DNA of 64,000 nucleotides from contig NZ_CP060587.1 in NCBI RefSeq assembly GCF_014334735.1, forward strand, positions 1,550,001 to 1,614,000, given 5' to 3'. The translations under genes and the position numbers were made by a program. Below, in pieces: positions 44,842 to 53,139 of the stretch. Source of the DNA: Aeromicrobium senzhongii (GTDB lineage: Bacteria; Actinomycetota; Actinomycetes; Propionibacteriales; Nocardioidaceae). The first letter of the stretch is position 1, and each line of letters starts with the position of its first letter. The notes under the pieces were generated by a model. That model searched no databases. It saw only the letters and a list, made by a program, of their open reading frames with translations, and had not been told where the DNA came from.

Positions 44842-45861
44842 TCAGCGCCAGCCCAGCGCGGGCGCGACGTGCGTCAGCAGGCTCTCGATCACGTGGGCGT
44901 TGTAGTCCACGCCGAGCTGGTTCGGCACGGTGATCAGCAGCGTGTCCGCAGCGGCGATCGCCTCGTCCTCACGCAGCTCCTCGATCAATCGGTCGGGCTC
45001 GGCGGCGTACGTGCGGCCGAACCTGGCCGACCCGCCCTCGAGGAACCCGACCTGGTCGGTGCTGCCCGACTCACGCCCGAAGTAGGCGCGGTCCACGTCC
45101 GAGACCAGGGGGAAGATGCTGCGGCTCACCGAGACCCGCGGCTCGCGCTCGTGGCCGGCGGCCGCCCACGCGTCACGGAATCGCTGGATCTGCTCGGCCT
45201 GCAACTGGTGGAACGGCACGCCGGTGTCCTCGGTCAGCAGGGTGGAGCTCATCAGGTTCATGCCCTGGGCGGCCGTCCACTCGGCGGTCGCGCGCGAGCC
45301 CGCGCCCCACCAGATGCGGTCGCGCAGCCCCGGCGAGCGCGGCTCCAACGGGAGCCGTCCCGGCGGATTCGGGAACATCGGCCGCGGGTTCGGCTCGGCG
45401 AAGCCGTCGCCCTTCAGCACCTCGAGGAGCACCTGCGTGTGGCCACGAGCCATGTCGGCGTCGGACATGCCCTCGGGCGGCTCGAAGCCGAAGTACTTGT
45501 ACCCGGCGATGACCTGCTCCGGTGATCCTCGACTGATGCCCAGTTGCAGCCTGCCACCGGAGATGAGGTCGGCAGCCGCCGCGTTCTCGGCGAGATGGAG
45601 GGGATTCTCGTACCGCATGTCGATGACACCCGTGCCGATCTCGATCCGCGAGGTCCGTGCTCCGATCGCGGCCAGCAGCGGTAACGGCGAGGCCAGCTGC
45701 CGGGCGAAGTGGTGCACCCGGAAGTACGCGCCGTCGGCTCCCAGCTCCTCGGCGGCGACGGCCAGATCGATGGACTGGAGCAACGCGTCGGCACCGGAGC
45801 GGGTGGCCGACTGCGGCGAGTCCGACCAGTGGCCGAAGGACAGGAACCCGATGTTCTTCAT
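44842..45861 (-). CDS. LLM-class flavin-dependent oxidoreductase
   Basis: This 339-residue protein is a TIM-barrel luciferase-like monooxygenase: MKNIGFLSFGHW, AYFRVHHFARQLASPLPLLAAIGARTSRIEIGTGVIDMRYENPLHLAENAAAADLISGGRLQLGISRGSPEQ, and later GAGSRATAEWTAAQGMNLMSS. It would use FMN or F420; the substrate is unknown. ATG 45861 is the natural start. A putative HTH gene lies upstream, 27 bases away. Confidence 0.9.
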   Translation of the reverse strand: MKNIGFLSFGHWSDSPQSATRSGADALLQSIDLAVAAEELGADGAYFRVHHFARQLASPLPLLAAIGARTSRIEIGTGVIDMRYENPLHLAENAAAADLISGGRLQLGISRGSPEQVIAGYKYFGFEPPEGMSDADMARGHTQVLLEVLKGDGFAEPNPRPMFPNPPGRLPLEPRSPGLRDRIWWGAGSRATAEWTAAQGMNLMSSTLLTEDTGVPFHQLQAEQIQRFRDAWAAAGHEREPRVSVSRSIFPLVSDVDRAYFGRESGSTDQVGFLEGGSARFGRTYAAEPDRLIEELREDEAIAAADTLLITVPNQLGVDYNAHVIESLLTHVAPALGWR

Positions 45862-45888
45862 GTCCGGGTCAACGTCCTCGCGCGGGAA

Positions 45889-46113
45889 TCATTCCGTCAC
45901 CACGAGCAACTCGCCCACTTCGCAGTCCAGCGCGTCGCAGATCGCGGTGAGCGTCGTGAACCGGATCGCCTTGGCGCGGTCGTTCTTGAGGACGGAGAGA
46001 TTGACGACGGTGACGCCCACCAGCTCGGCCAACCGCGTCAGGGTCATGCCGCGCTCGGCCAGCAACTCGTCCAACCGGCAGTGCACGCGGTGCTCGTCCT
46101 CCCGGGGCGGCAT
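45889..46113 (-). CDS. Xre-type HTH regulator (YozG-like)
   Basis: This 74-residue protein is a single Cro/C1-type helix-turn-helix: LDELLAERGMTLTRLAELVGVTVVNLSVLKNDRAKAIRFTTLTAICDALDCEVGELLVV. It is coupled to the DUF2975 membrane-protein gene, a pair that occurs widely. AT-rich TATCGAA/CGATA repeats before the DUF2975 gene may be its operator. Confidence 0.9.
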   Translation of the reverse strand: MPPREDEHRVHCRLDELLAERGMTLTRLAELVGVTVVNLSVLKNDRAKAIRFTTLTAICDALDCEVGELLVVTE

Positions 46114-46721
46114 CAGACCAGGCCCTCGGAGTCGCGTTGCATCCGCTCCCCCGTGTGGAACGTGGCGGCGATGCACCCGGCGACCATCGCGGCGAACAGG
46201 TACAGGAAGGAGATGTTCATCGAGATCTCGAAACCCGAGGTGTCGTCCGTGGTGAGCGTGGCGAGCGCGCCGTTCGCGGCGCCGGTCGTCGCCACCGTCG
46301 TCAGCAGCCAGCCCACGACGGCGGTGAGTGCCGCGCTGGTGACCAGGCGGGTGTTCGTCCGGCTGAAGAACTCCCCGGCTCCGATGTTGCGCAGCAACCA
46401 GGTCAGGCACACCAGCACGACGATGATGCTCACCGCAGGCACCACGATCGATGCGATCACGGCGCCGTACGAGGCCGGCGGCAGGTCGCTGACGTGCACC
46501 GTGACGCGGTCGATCTCGACCGGGACTGCATCGCCGACACCGGCGATCGCGATCGGCTGGGTCGAGGCCGGGAGATCGACGTCCACCGGGACCTCCCGGT
46601 TCGGCAACACCTGCGTCAGTCGCACGACGGCGTCGACGAGCGTGCCGACGATGCCGACGAGCGCGAGTGCTGCGGTGAACCAGACGTCCGCGCGGGTGGC
46701 CGTGCCGAAAGGTGCCCTCAT
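46113..46721 (-). CDS. DUF2975 membrane protein
   Basis: This 202-residue protein has four transmembrane helices: about 15-35, 88-110 (VIASIVVPAVSIIVVLVCLTWLL), 132-152 and 172-190, with an outer loop between the first two. It matches DUF2975, usually beside a small HTH gene, as here. GAGEFFSRTNTRLV is the conserved cytoplasmic loop. ATG 46721 has GGAG five bases upstream. Role unknown; the pair may form a membrane-linked regulator. Confidence 0.87.
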   Translation of the reverse strand: MRAPFGTATRADVWFTAALALVGIVGTLVDAVVRLTQVLPNREVPVDVDLPASTQPIAIAGVGDAVPVEIDRVTVHVSDLPPASYGAVIASIVVPAVSIIVVLVCLTWLLRNIGAGEFFSRTNTRLVTSAALTAVVGWLLTTVATTGAANGALATLTTDDTSGFEISMNISFLYLFAAMVAGCIAATFHTGERMQRDSEGLV

Positions 46722-46739
46722 GGTCACTCCGTCATTTCA

Positions 46740-46771
46740 TATCGAATGTCGATGTTATCGAAACACGATAT
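46740..46771. promoter_or_regulatory. TATCGAA/CGATAT repeats (operator-like) before the DUF2975-HTH operon
   Basis: Direct repeats TATCGAA lie at 46740-46746 and 46756-46762, and TATCG-N5-CGATA forms an inverted repeat at 46756-46770. This AT-rich island sits between the DUF2975 gene and the divergent GNAT gene and may bind the small HTH protein. Confidence 0.55.
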
Positions 46772-46825
46772 GCCGTCGTCGTCAAGACGCTCCCCGCGTG
46801 CGCACGGGGCTGCCAGACTGGGCCC

Positions 46826-47362
46826 ATGGCCGTCACCCGACTCGTCGCCACGACCGACGCCGAGCCGCTGGCCGACGTCCTGCGCCGGAACCGCAAGGCG
46901 ATGGCCGAACTGGAGCCGAACCGGCCCGAGGTCTACTTCAGCGCCAAGGGACAGCGCGCGATCATCCAGGATGCGCTGCGGCGCTACGAGGACGGTGTCT
47001 CGTTCCCGCGCGTCATCATCGGCCCGGACGACGAGGTCGTCGGCCGGATCAACCTCAACGAGATCGTCCGGGGCCCGTCGCTCAAGGGCGTCCTGGGTTA
47101 TTACGTCGACGCCGCCCACCAGGGACGCGGGTTGGCCAGCGCGGCCGTGGGCGAGATGGTGAACCTCGCGTTCCTGCGACTGGGACTGCACCGGATCGAG
47201 GCGGCCACCCGCACCGACAACGCGTCGAGCCAGCGCGTGCTGGAGAAGAACGGATTCACGCAGTTCGGCGTGGCCCGCGACTACCTGCGTCTCGCCGGGC
47301 AATGGCACGACCACGTGCTCTTCGAGCGCATCATGGGCGACTCGCCTAGCGTCGGAGCATGA
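46826..47362 (+). CDS. GNAT N-acetyltransferase (RimJ-like)
   Basis: This 178-residue protein has the GNAT fold: VGRINLNEIVRGPSLKGVLGYYVDAAHQGRGLASAAVGEMVNLAFLRLGLHRIEAATRTDNASSQRVLEKNGF, which carries the acetyl-CoA loop and the RimJ/RimL-type Asn-Ser-Arg region. It may acetylate a protein N-terminus or antibiotic; unknown. It overlaps the DoxX gene by four bases (ATGA). Confidence 0.92.
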   Translation: MAVTRLVATTDAEPLADVLRRNRKAMAELEPNRPEVYFSAKGQRAIIQDALRRYEDGVSFPRVIIGPDDEVVGRINLNEIVRGPSLKGVLGYYVDAAHQGRGLASAAVGEMVNLAFLRLGLHRIEAATRTDNASSQRVLEKNGFTQFGVARDYLRLAGQWHDHVLFERIMGDSPSVGA

Positions 47363-47769
47363 AGACGATCGGCCGGATCCTGCTCGGAGCGATGCTCGCG
47401 TTCGCGGGAGTCGGTCACCTGACCTTCGCCCGCGACGAGTTCGACGCCCAGGTCCCGAACAGCATCCCGCTCGACGAGGAGTTCGTGGTCGTGGCGTCCG
47501 GCGTCGTCGAGATCCTCCTGGGCGCCGCCTTCATGGCCCTGCCGCGGCAGCGGCGGATCGTCGGCCTCATCGGCGCGGCCTTCTTCGTCGCGGTGTTCCC
47601 CGGCAACGTCTCGCAGTACCTCAACGGGGTGGACGCGTTCGGCCTGGACAGCGACCGCTCGCGCCTGATCCGGCTGTTCTTCCAGCCCGTCCTCGTGGTG
47701 TGGGCGCTGTGGTCGACCGATGCGCTGCAACTGGTCAGAGAACGCCGGCAACGCGGAACTGCACGCTGA
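47359..47769 (+). CDS. DoxX-family membrane protein
   Basis: This 136-residue protein has four transmembrane helices with the DoxX-like start MKTIGRILLGAMLAFAGVGHLTF and the QVPNSIPLDEEFVVVASGVVEILLGAAFMALP segment. Such proteins are membrane partners in redox or stress functions, without a defined reaction. It converges with the AlkB-like gene with a 35-base overlap. Confidence 0.85.
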   Translation: MKTIGRILLGAMLAFAGVGHLTFARDEFDAQVPNSIPLDEEFVVVASGVVEILLGAAFMALPRQRRIVGLIGAAFFVAVFPGNVSQYLNGVDAFGLDSDRSRLIRLFFQPVLVVWALWSTDALQLVRERRQRGTAR

Positions 47770-48355
47770 TCCTGGGGCCCACGGCGCGCGCGGTCTTCAA
47801 GATCGCGTGCTCCCACGTGCGCTGACAGCTGCCGCCCATGACTGACAGGTCACCGTGACCGAGACTGAATCCGGTCTGGGGTCCTCCGCCGGCGGGGCGC
47901 AGACTCAGCTTGCGCTCGGCGCCGAGCGACAGGATCGCGACCATCGTGTCCTCCGTGCGGCTGCGGCCGATCCGGTCGCCGTGCCACGCCACCGAGTCGT
48001 TGCCGTCGCGATAGAAGCACAGGCCGGCGGTGACGAACGGCTCGCCGAGCTCGTCGGCATAGTGCGCCGAGAGGGCGTTCCGCGCCTCCTCCAGTGCGGG
48101 GTGGGGCAACGTGCGACGCGACCCGTAGAAGCACAGCAGTCGCGGGACGTCGACGACCCGCTCGTACATCTCACGGCGCTCCTCGCGCCACGGGACCTCG
48201 GTGCGCAGCACGTCGAACAACTCGTCGGATCCGGTGACCCAGCCCGGGAGTGTGTCCACCCAGGCGCCGTCGGAGAGTTCGTGACGCCGCACTCCGTCGA
48301 GCGGACCGACGCGCACCCCGGCGTCACCGTCGAGCAAGGATCCCTGGAGCCACAT
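47735..48355 (-). CDS. AlkB-like 2-oxoglutarate/Fe(II) dioxygenase
   Basis: This 206-residue protein carries the facial triad: H and D in VAWHGDRIG (near residue 138) and the distal His in RTWEHAI, followed by RISVQFR, where the Arg binds 2-oxoglutarate. AlkB-family enzymes remove alkyl groups from DNA or RNA bases. The start ATG at 48355 begins MWLQGSLLDGD. It may serve in alkylation repair; it is not near ada/ogt genes here. Confidence 0.9.
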   Translation of the reverse strand: MWLQGSLLDGDAGVRVGPLDGVRRHELSDGAWVDTLPGWVTGSDELFDVLRTEVPWREERREMYERVVDVPRLLCFYGSRRTLPHPALEEARNALSAHYADELGEPFVTAGLCFYRDGNDSVAWHGDRIGRSRTEDTMVAILSLGAERKLSLRPAGGGPQTGFSLGHGDLSVMGGSCQRTWEHAILKTARAVGPRISVQFRVAGVL

Positions 48356-48410
48356 GACTGCCACTCTACGACGAAACCAGAACAGGTGTTCGATCACGCC
48401 GCGCGGCGTG

Positions 48411-49553
48411 TCACGCGTGGACGGCTCGCCAGAACGCGTCGAGATACTCGGGCGGCTCCGGCGTACCCATCCCCTGGCGCGTCAGCAGCACGCCGCCCAC
48501 GCCCGCCTCGGGATCGACCCACAGGCTCGTCCCGGTCCCGCCGTCCCAGCCGAAGCGACCGGGATGCGAGGACGGGTAGCGCGCCGTGTTGTCGACGCCG
48601 ACCCCCAGCCCCCAGTCGACGCCGGGCTCCAGGAACTCGTGGGACATGGCGCGCGCCGACTCCCCCAGCGTGACGGTGCGCAGGGCGTCGAACGACGCCG
48701 CGGAGATCACCGGCCCGCGGGGTCCGCGCCCGCCACGCAGCAGCATGCGGACGAACTTCGCGAGGTCGTCGGCCGTCGACAGCAGCCCCGTCGCGGCTGA
48801 CCGGAAGACCGGCACGTTCATCAGCCGCGGGTCGGCGATCGGCGCGACCTCGACGAAGTCGCCGCGGCGGTTCGGGAACCACGACGACGGGACCCGGTCG
48901 ACGCTCTTCATCGGGACCGCATAGCCGGTGTCGTGCATGTCGAGCGGAGCGAGCACCTCGTCCCGCAGCACCAGGTCGAGTCGCCGTCGGGTGACCCGCT
49001 CGAGGAACACGGCCAGCAGATCGAAGGAGAACTGGTAGAGCCAGCCCTCCCCCGGCTGGTGGGCCATCGGCAGCGGTCCGGCGAGCTGGGCCCACCGGTC
49101 CGGGCGCACCACGGGCGGCTTCCAGGTCGAGACCAGGCCGCGGCGCTCGAACTCGCCGGCCAACGGATCCGTCGCGGTCGCCGTCATGTCCCAGCCGAAC
49201 CCCGAGCCCATCTGCAGCAGGTCACGGACCGTCGTCGGGCGCGCCGCCGGGACCGTGTCATCGAGGGCGGCGCCACGGGCGCGGAGCACTCTTCGGTCGG
49301 CGAACTCCGGCAACCACCGGTCGATCGGCTCGTCGAGGACGAACAGCCCTCGCTCGGCCAGCCGCAGCGTGAGGACCGCGACGATCGGCTTGGTGACCGA
49401 GGCGATCCGGAAGATCGAGTCGCGGCCCAACGGTCCGGCGGAGCCGATGCCGATCGTCTGGCGAGGACCGCTGACGACCGCCCACGTCATCCCCGGGACG
49501 GACATCCGGCCGACGACCTCCCGCAGGTGCGGGGCGAGGTCGACAGCGGTCAT
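48411..49553 (-). CDS. Serine hydrolase, class C beta-lactamase fold
   Basis: This 380-residue protein has SVTK (residues 51-54 region, FRIASVTKPIVA), the catalytic serine motif, GWLYQFSFDLLAVFLERV where YxN is replaced by YQF, and a C-terminal GGTGTSLWVDPEAGVGG in place of the KTG triad. It could be a carboxypeptidase, esterase or lactamase. There is no signal peptide, so it acts inside the cell. It lies ten bases after the phosphoribosyltransferase gene. Confidence 0.88.
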   Translation of the reverse strand: MTAVDLAPHLREVVGRMSVPGMTWAVVSGPRQTIGIGSAGPLGRDSIFRIASVTKPIVAVLTLRLAERGLFVLDEPIDRWLPEFADRRVLRARGAALDDTVPAARPTTVRDLLQMGSGFGWDMTATATDPLAGEFERRGLVSTWKPPVVRPDRWAQLAGPLPMAHQPGEGWLYQFSFDLLAVFLERVTRRRLDLVLRDEVLAPLDMHDTGYAVPMKSVDRVPSSWFPNRRGDFVEVAPIADPRLMNVPVFRSAATGLLSTADDLAKFVRMLLRGGRGPRGPVISAASFDALRTVTLGESARAMSHEFLEPGVDWGLGVGVDNTARYPSSHPGRFGWDGGTGTSLWVDPEAGVGGVLLTRQGMGTPEPPEYLDAFWRAVHA

Positions 49554-49563
49554 GTCCGGTCCC

Positions 49564-50055
49564 TCATGCGTCGACGACGCCGGTGCGCGGCGTGATGACG
49601 GCTTCGCTGGACCACGGGAAGTTGATCCACCGGTCGGTCTTGCGCCAGACGTAGTCCGGCTTGATGACCGAGCGCGGCTTCTCGAAGATCACGGCCGACC
49701 GCACGTCACCGGCGTGCTCCCAGCAGATCCGCGCGACGAGCTCGAGCGTCTTGCCGCTGTCGGCGACGTCGTCGACCACCAGGACCGAGAGGTCGTCAAG
49801 CTCGGCGAGGTCGAGGAACGGAGGCAGCAGGGTCGGCTCGTCGCGGGTCGTTCCGACGCCGGTGTAGAACTCGACGTTCATCGTGAACAGGTTCTTGCAG
49901 TCCAGCGCGTAGGCGACCGAGCCGGCGGGGATGAGCCCGCCTCGGGCGATGCCGAGCACGATGTCGGGCCGGAAACCGGAGTCCGCCACGGTCTGGGCGA
50001 GCTCGCGGATCGCCGTACCGTAGGTCTGCCAGGTCAGGATCTCGCGCTCGTCCAT
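49564..50055 (-). CDS. Purine-type phosphoribosyltransferase
   Basis: This 163-residue protein has the PRPP-binding motif VLVVDDVADSGKTLELV (near residue 90) and the loop VLGIARGGLIPAGSVAYALD. It matches the xanthine/hypoxanthine-guanine phosphoribosyltransferase group (Gpt-like). The base is not clear from sequence. It precedes the serine hydrolase gene in a two-gene operon and is divergent from the MBL-fold gene. Confidence 0.88.
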   Translation of the reverse strand: MDEREILTWQTYGTAIRELAQTVADSGFRPDIVLGIARGGLIPAGSVAYALDCKNLFTMNVEFYTGVGTTRDEPTLLPPFLDLAELDDLSVLVVDDVADSGKTLELVARICWEHAGDVRSAVIFEKPRSVIKPDYVWRKTDRWINFPWSSEAVITPRTGVVDA

Positions 50056-50072
50056 GGGCCCATCGTGGCACG

Positions 50073-50720
50073 ATGACGAGCATGGACGTCACTCGATTCG
50101 GTCACGCCGCCGTGCTCGTGGAGGTCGCCGGCACCCGCATCCTCATCGATCCGGGCAACTTCAGCACCGCCGCCACCTTCGAGCTGACCGGGCTCGACGC
50201 GATCATCGTCACCCACCAGCACCCCGATCACCTGGACCGCGACCGCGTCGGTCCCCTGCTGGCGGCCAACCCGTCGGCGCGCCTGCTGGCCGAGCCGGAG
50301 ACGGCCGCGACCCTGGACGGCTGGGACGCGACCGCGGGCGACGCGACCTTCGAGATCGGTGACGTCACCGTGACCGGCGTCGGCTCCCGCCATGCCGAGA
50401 TCCTCCCGACCATCCCCCGCGTGGGCAATGTCGGCGTGCTCGTCACGGCGCCGGGCGAGCCGACCCTCTTCCACCCCGGCGACACGTACGAGTACCGCCC
50501 GGACGGGGTCGACATCCTGGCGCTGCCACTCTCGGCACCGTGGGCGAAGCTCAGCGAGACCGTCGACTTCGTCCGGGCCATCGCCCCGCGGACGGCTTTC
50601 CCGATCCACGACTGCACGGTCTCCGAGGCCGGCTACCAGATCTACTGGACGCAGCTGCAGAACCACGCCGGGGTCGAAGACCTGCAGCGACTCCCCCAGG
50701 ACGGCGCCCTCAGACCCTGA
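50073..50720 (+). CDS. MBL-fold metal-dependent hydrolase
   Basis: This 215-residue protein belongs to the UlaG-like branch of the metallo-beta-lactamase fold: VTRFGHAAVLVEVAGTRILIDPG, the zinc motif VTHQHPDHLD, and FHPGDTYEY. Substrate unknown. ATG 50073 and a downstream Met are both in frame. It lies 78 bases before the HTH-MurA gene. Confidence 0.88.
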   Translation: MTSMDVTRFGHAAVLVEVAGTRILIDPGNFSTAATFELTGLDAIIVTHQHPDHLDRDRVGPLLAANPSARLLAEPETAATLDGWDATAGDATFEIGDVTVTGVGSRHAEILPTIPRVGNVGVLVTAPGEPTLFHPGDTYEYRPDGVDILALPLSAPWAKLSETVDFVRAIAPRTAFPIHDCTVSEAGYQIYWTQLQNHAGVEDLQRLPQDGALRP

Positions 50721-50768
50721 GCCCGGGGTGTCGGTATTCACACCCGCGACACCGGGCGGGAACTGGCT

Positions 50769-50785
50769 TTATCTCACAACTGATA
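50769..50785. promoter_or_regulatory. TATC-N8-GATA repeat at the HTH-murA promoter
   Basis: TATC (50770-50773) and GATA (50782-50785) face each other in an AT-rich patch 14-29 bases before the ATG, overlapping a TATACG -10-like hexamer. It may be the target of the protein's own helix-turn-helix domain. Confidence 0.4.
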
Positions 50786-50798
50786 TACGCTGGAGTGC

Positions 50799-52337
50799 AT
50801 GACTCAGAACGACTCCTACCTCTCGCGGATCGGCACCCTGATCCGCGACGCGCGCCAGCACTCGGGCCTCACCCAGGCTCAGTTGGCGGCCGAGTTGAAG
50901 ACCAGTCAGAGTGCGATCAACCGCATCGAGAAGGGTCAGCAGAACCTGACCCTCGACACGCTCGCCCGCATCGGAGCGGCCCTGGACTCCGAGCTCGTCA
51001 GCGTCGCCACGGCGACCGGACCGAGCCACCTGCGCGTCAAGGGCGGCACCACGTTGTCGGGCAGCATCGACGTGAAGTCGAGCAAGAACGCGGGCGTCGC
51101 GCTGTTGTGCGCCGCCCTGTTGAACACCGGCACCACGGTCCTGCGCAAGGTCGCGCGCATCGAGGAGGTCAACCGCCTGCTCGAGGTCCTGGAGTCCATC
51201 GGTGTCCGCACCACGTGGCTCAACGACGCGAACGACCTCGAGCTCGTCGTCCCCGAGACCCTCGACCTGGCCAAGATGGACGCCGAAGCCGCCCGCCGCA
51301 CCCGCAGCATCATCATGTTCCTCGGCCCGCTGATGCACCGCATGGAGGAGTTCGACCTGCCGTACGCCGGTGGATGCGACCTCGGTACCCGCACGGTCGA
51401 GCCGCACATGACCGCCCTGCGCCCCTTCGGACTCAAGGTCCTGGCCACGGAGGGCAGCTACCACGCCTCCGCCGCCCGCGGCGTCGTGCCGGAGCGGCCC
51501 ATCGTCCTGACCGAGCGCGGCGACACCGTCACCGAGAACGCGCTGCTGGCCGCGGCTCGGAACGAGGGCGTCACCGTCATCCGCAACGCCAGCCCCAACT
51601 ACATGGTCCAGGACCTGTGCTTCTTCCTCGAGAAGCTCGGCGTCGAGATCGAGGGCATCGGCACCACCACGCTGCGCGTCACCGGCAAGCGCGAGATCCG
51701 CGGCGACGTCGACTACGCGCCCAGCGAGGACCCGATCGAGGCGATGAGCCTCATCACCGCCGCGATCGTCACCGACTCGAACATCACCGTGCGCCGCGTC
51801 CCGATCGAGTTCATGGAGATCGAGCTGGCACTGCTCGAGGAGATGGGCTTCCGCTACGACCGCTCCGAGGAGTACCTCGCCGAGAACGGTCAGACGCGCC
51901 TCGTCGACATCACGACGCACCCGTCGAAGCTGCGCGCGCCGATCGACAAGATCCACCCGATGCCGTTCCCGGGCCTCAACATCGACAACCTCCCGTTCTT
52001 CGCCGTCATCGCGGCGCAGGCCGAGGGTCAGACGATGCTGCACGACTGGGTCTACGAGAACCGCGCGATCTACCTGACCGAGCTGAACAAGCTCGGCGCC
52101 CAGGTGAAGCTGCTCGATCCGCACCGGGTCCTGATCGAGGGACCCACCCGCTGGAGCGGTGCCGAACTGGTCTGCCCGCCGGCGCTGCGGCCCGCCGTGG
52201 TGATCCTGATCGCGATGCTCGCGGCCAAGGGCACCTCCGTGCTGCGCAGCGTCTACGTGATCAACCGCGGTTACGAGGACCTGGCCCTGCGGCTGAACGC
52301 CCTCGGAGCCGAGATCGAGACCTTCCGCGACATCTGA
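50799..52337 (+). CDS. murA: UDP-N-acetylglucosamine 1-carboxyvinyltransferase with N-terminal HTH domain
   Basis: This 512-residue protein fuses a Xre-type helix-turn-helix (residues about 8-65: IRDARQHSGLTQAQLAAELKTSQSAINRIEKGQQNLTLDTLARIGAAL) to a complete MurA/EPSP-synthase-fold domain (about 75-512). The catalytic cysteine is C193 in the AGGCDLGTRTVE loop, so enolpyruvyl transfer and fosfomycin sensitivity are expected. MurA makes the first committed step of peptidoglycan synthesis. The HTH suggests DNA binding, perhaps linking murein precursor level to its own expression. It may be a second MurA paralogue beside a plain one elsewhere. Confidence 0.93.
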   Translation: MTQNDSYLSRIGTLIRDARQHSGLTQAQLAAELKTSQSAINRIEKGQQNLTLDTLARIGAALDSELVSVATATGPSHLRVKGGTTLSGSIDVKSSKNAGVALLCAALLNTGTTVLRKVARIEEVNRLLEVLESIGVRTTWLNDANDLELVVPETLDLAKMDAEAARRTRSIIMFLGPLMHRMEEFDLPYAGGCDLGTRTVEPHMTALRPFGLKVLATEGSYHASAARGVVPERPIVLTERGDTVTENALLAAARNEGVTVIRNASPNYMVQDLCFFLEKLGVEIEGIGTTTLRVTGKREIRGDVDYAPSEDPIEAMSLITAAIVTDSNITVRRVPIEFMEIELALLEEMGFRYDRSEEYLAENGQTRLVDITTHPSKLRAPIDKIHPMPFPGLNIDNLPFFAVIAAQAEGQTMLHDWVYENRAIYLTELNKLGAQVKLLDPHRVLIEGPTRWSGAELVCPPALRPAVVILIAMLAAKGTSVLRSVYVINRGYEDLALRLNALGAEIETFRDI

Positions 52338-52377
52338 GTTCCACGGCGGCGGGCCCGCCGTGGCCTAGGTTGGTCGC

Positions 52378-53139
52378 GTGAGGACACCGCCGTACCTCGA
52401 GCACCCGCCGCCCATCGCCTTCGCCCACCGCGGAGGCGCCAAGGTCGAGGTGAATCTCGGGATCGAGAACTCCCTGGCCGCGTTCACCCACGCCTACGAG
52501 CAGGGCTATCGGTACCTGGAGACCGACGTGCGCTGCAGCCGCGACGGGGTGGTCTACGCGTGCCACGACGAGAAGCTGGACCGCCTCCTGGGGACCGAGG
52601 ACGCGATCGCCGACCTCGACTCGGCCACGATCGACGGGGCTCTGCTCGGCGACCGTGAGCCGATCGTCCGGCTCGAGACGCTCGTGGAGGCGCTCCCCGA
52701 CGCCCGCTGGAACATCGACGTGAAGGCCGACGACGCGGTCGACGCCACCACCGACCTGGTCGAGCGACTCGGCATCCTCGACCGGATCTGCCTCGCGTCG
52801 TTCTCGCACGCACGCCTCGTCCGCATGCGCGCCCGCCATCCCGAGGTCGTCACCTCCGCCTCGTCGCGCGAGGTCGCCCAGATGGTGCTGACCCGGCGGG
52901 TGCCGGCCGCTCCCCTGATCTTCCAGGTCCCCGTCCGGCACGGGTACGCCCGCATCATGACGCCGGGCTTCCTGCGCCGGGCGCACCGCGCCGGCAAGCA
53001 CGTGCACGTCTGGACGGTGGACGACCCGCAGGAGATGCACCGTCTCGCCGAGCTGGGAGTCGACGGGATCATGACCGACCGCACGGACGTGCTCAAGTCC
53101 GTGCTGCAGGACCGAGGCCAGTGGAAGGAACCCGCATGA
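52378..53139 (+). CDS. Glycerophosphodiester phosphodiesterase
   Basis: This 253-residue enzyme hydrolyses glycerophosphodiesters to glycerol-3-phosphate and an alcohol. Active-site motifs are FAHRGGAKVEVNLGIENSLAAF (His, Glu), LETDVRCSRDGVVYACHD (Glu-Asp, His) and the closing HVWTVDDP. There is no signal peptide. GTG 52378 is the likely start; the stop overlaps the MFS gene (ATGA). Confidence 0.92.
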   Translation: MRTPPYLEHPPPIAFAHRGGAKVEVNLGIENSLAAFTHAYEQGYRYLETDVRCSRDGVVYACHDEKLDRLLGTEDAIADLDSATIDGALLGDREPIVRLETLVEALPDARWNIDVKADDAVDATTDLVERLGILDRICLASFSHARLVRMRARHPEVVTSASSREVAQMVLTRRVPAAPLIFQVPVRHGYARIMTPGFLRRAHRAGKHVHVWTVDDPQEMHRLAELGVDGIMTDRTDVLKSVLQDRGQWKEPA

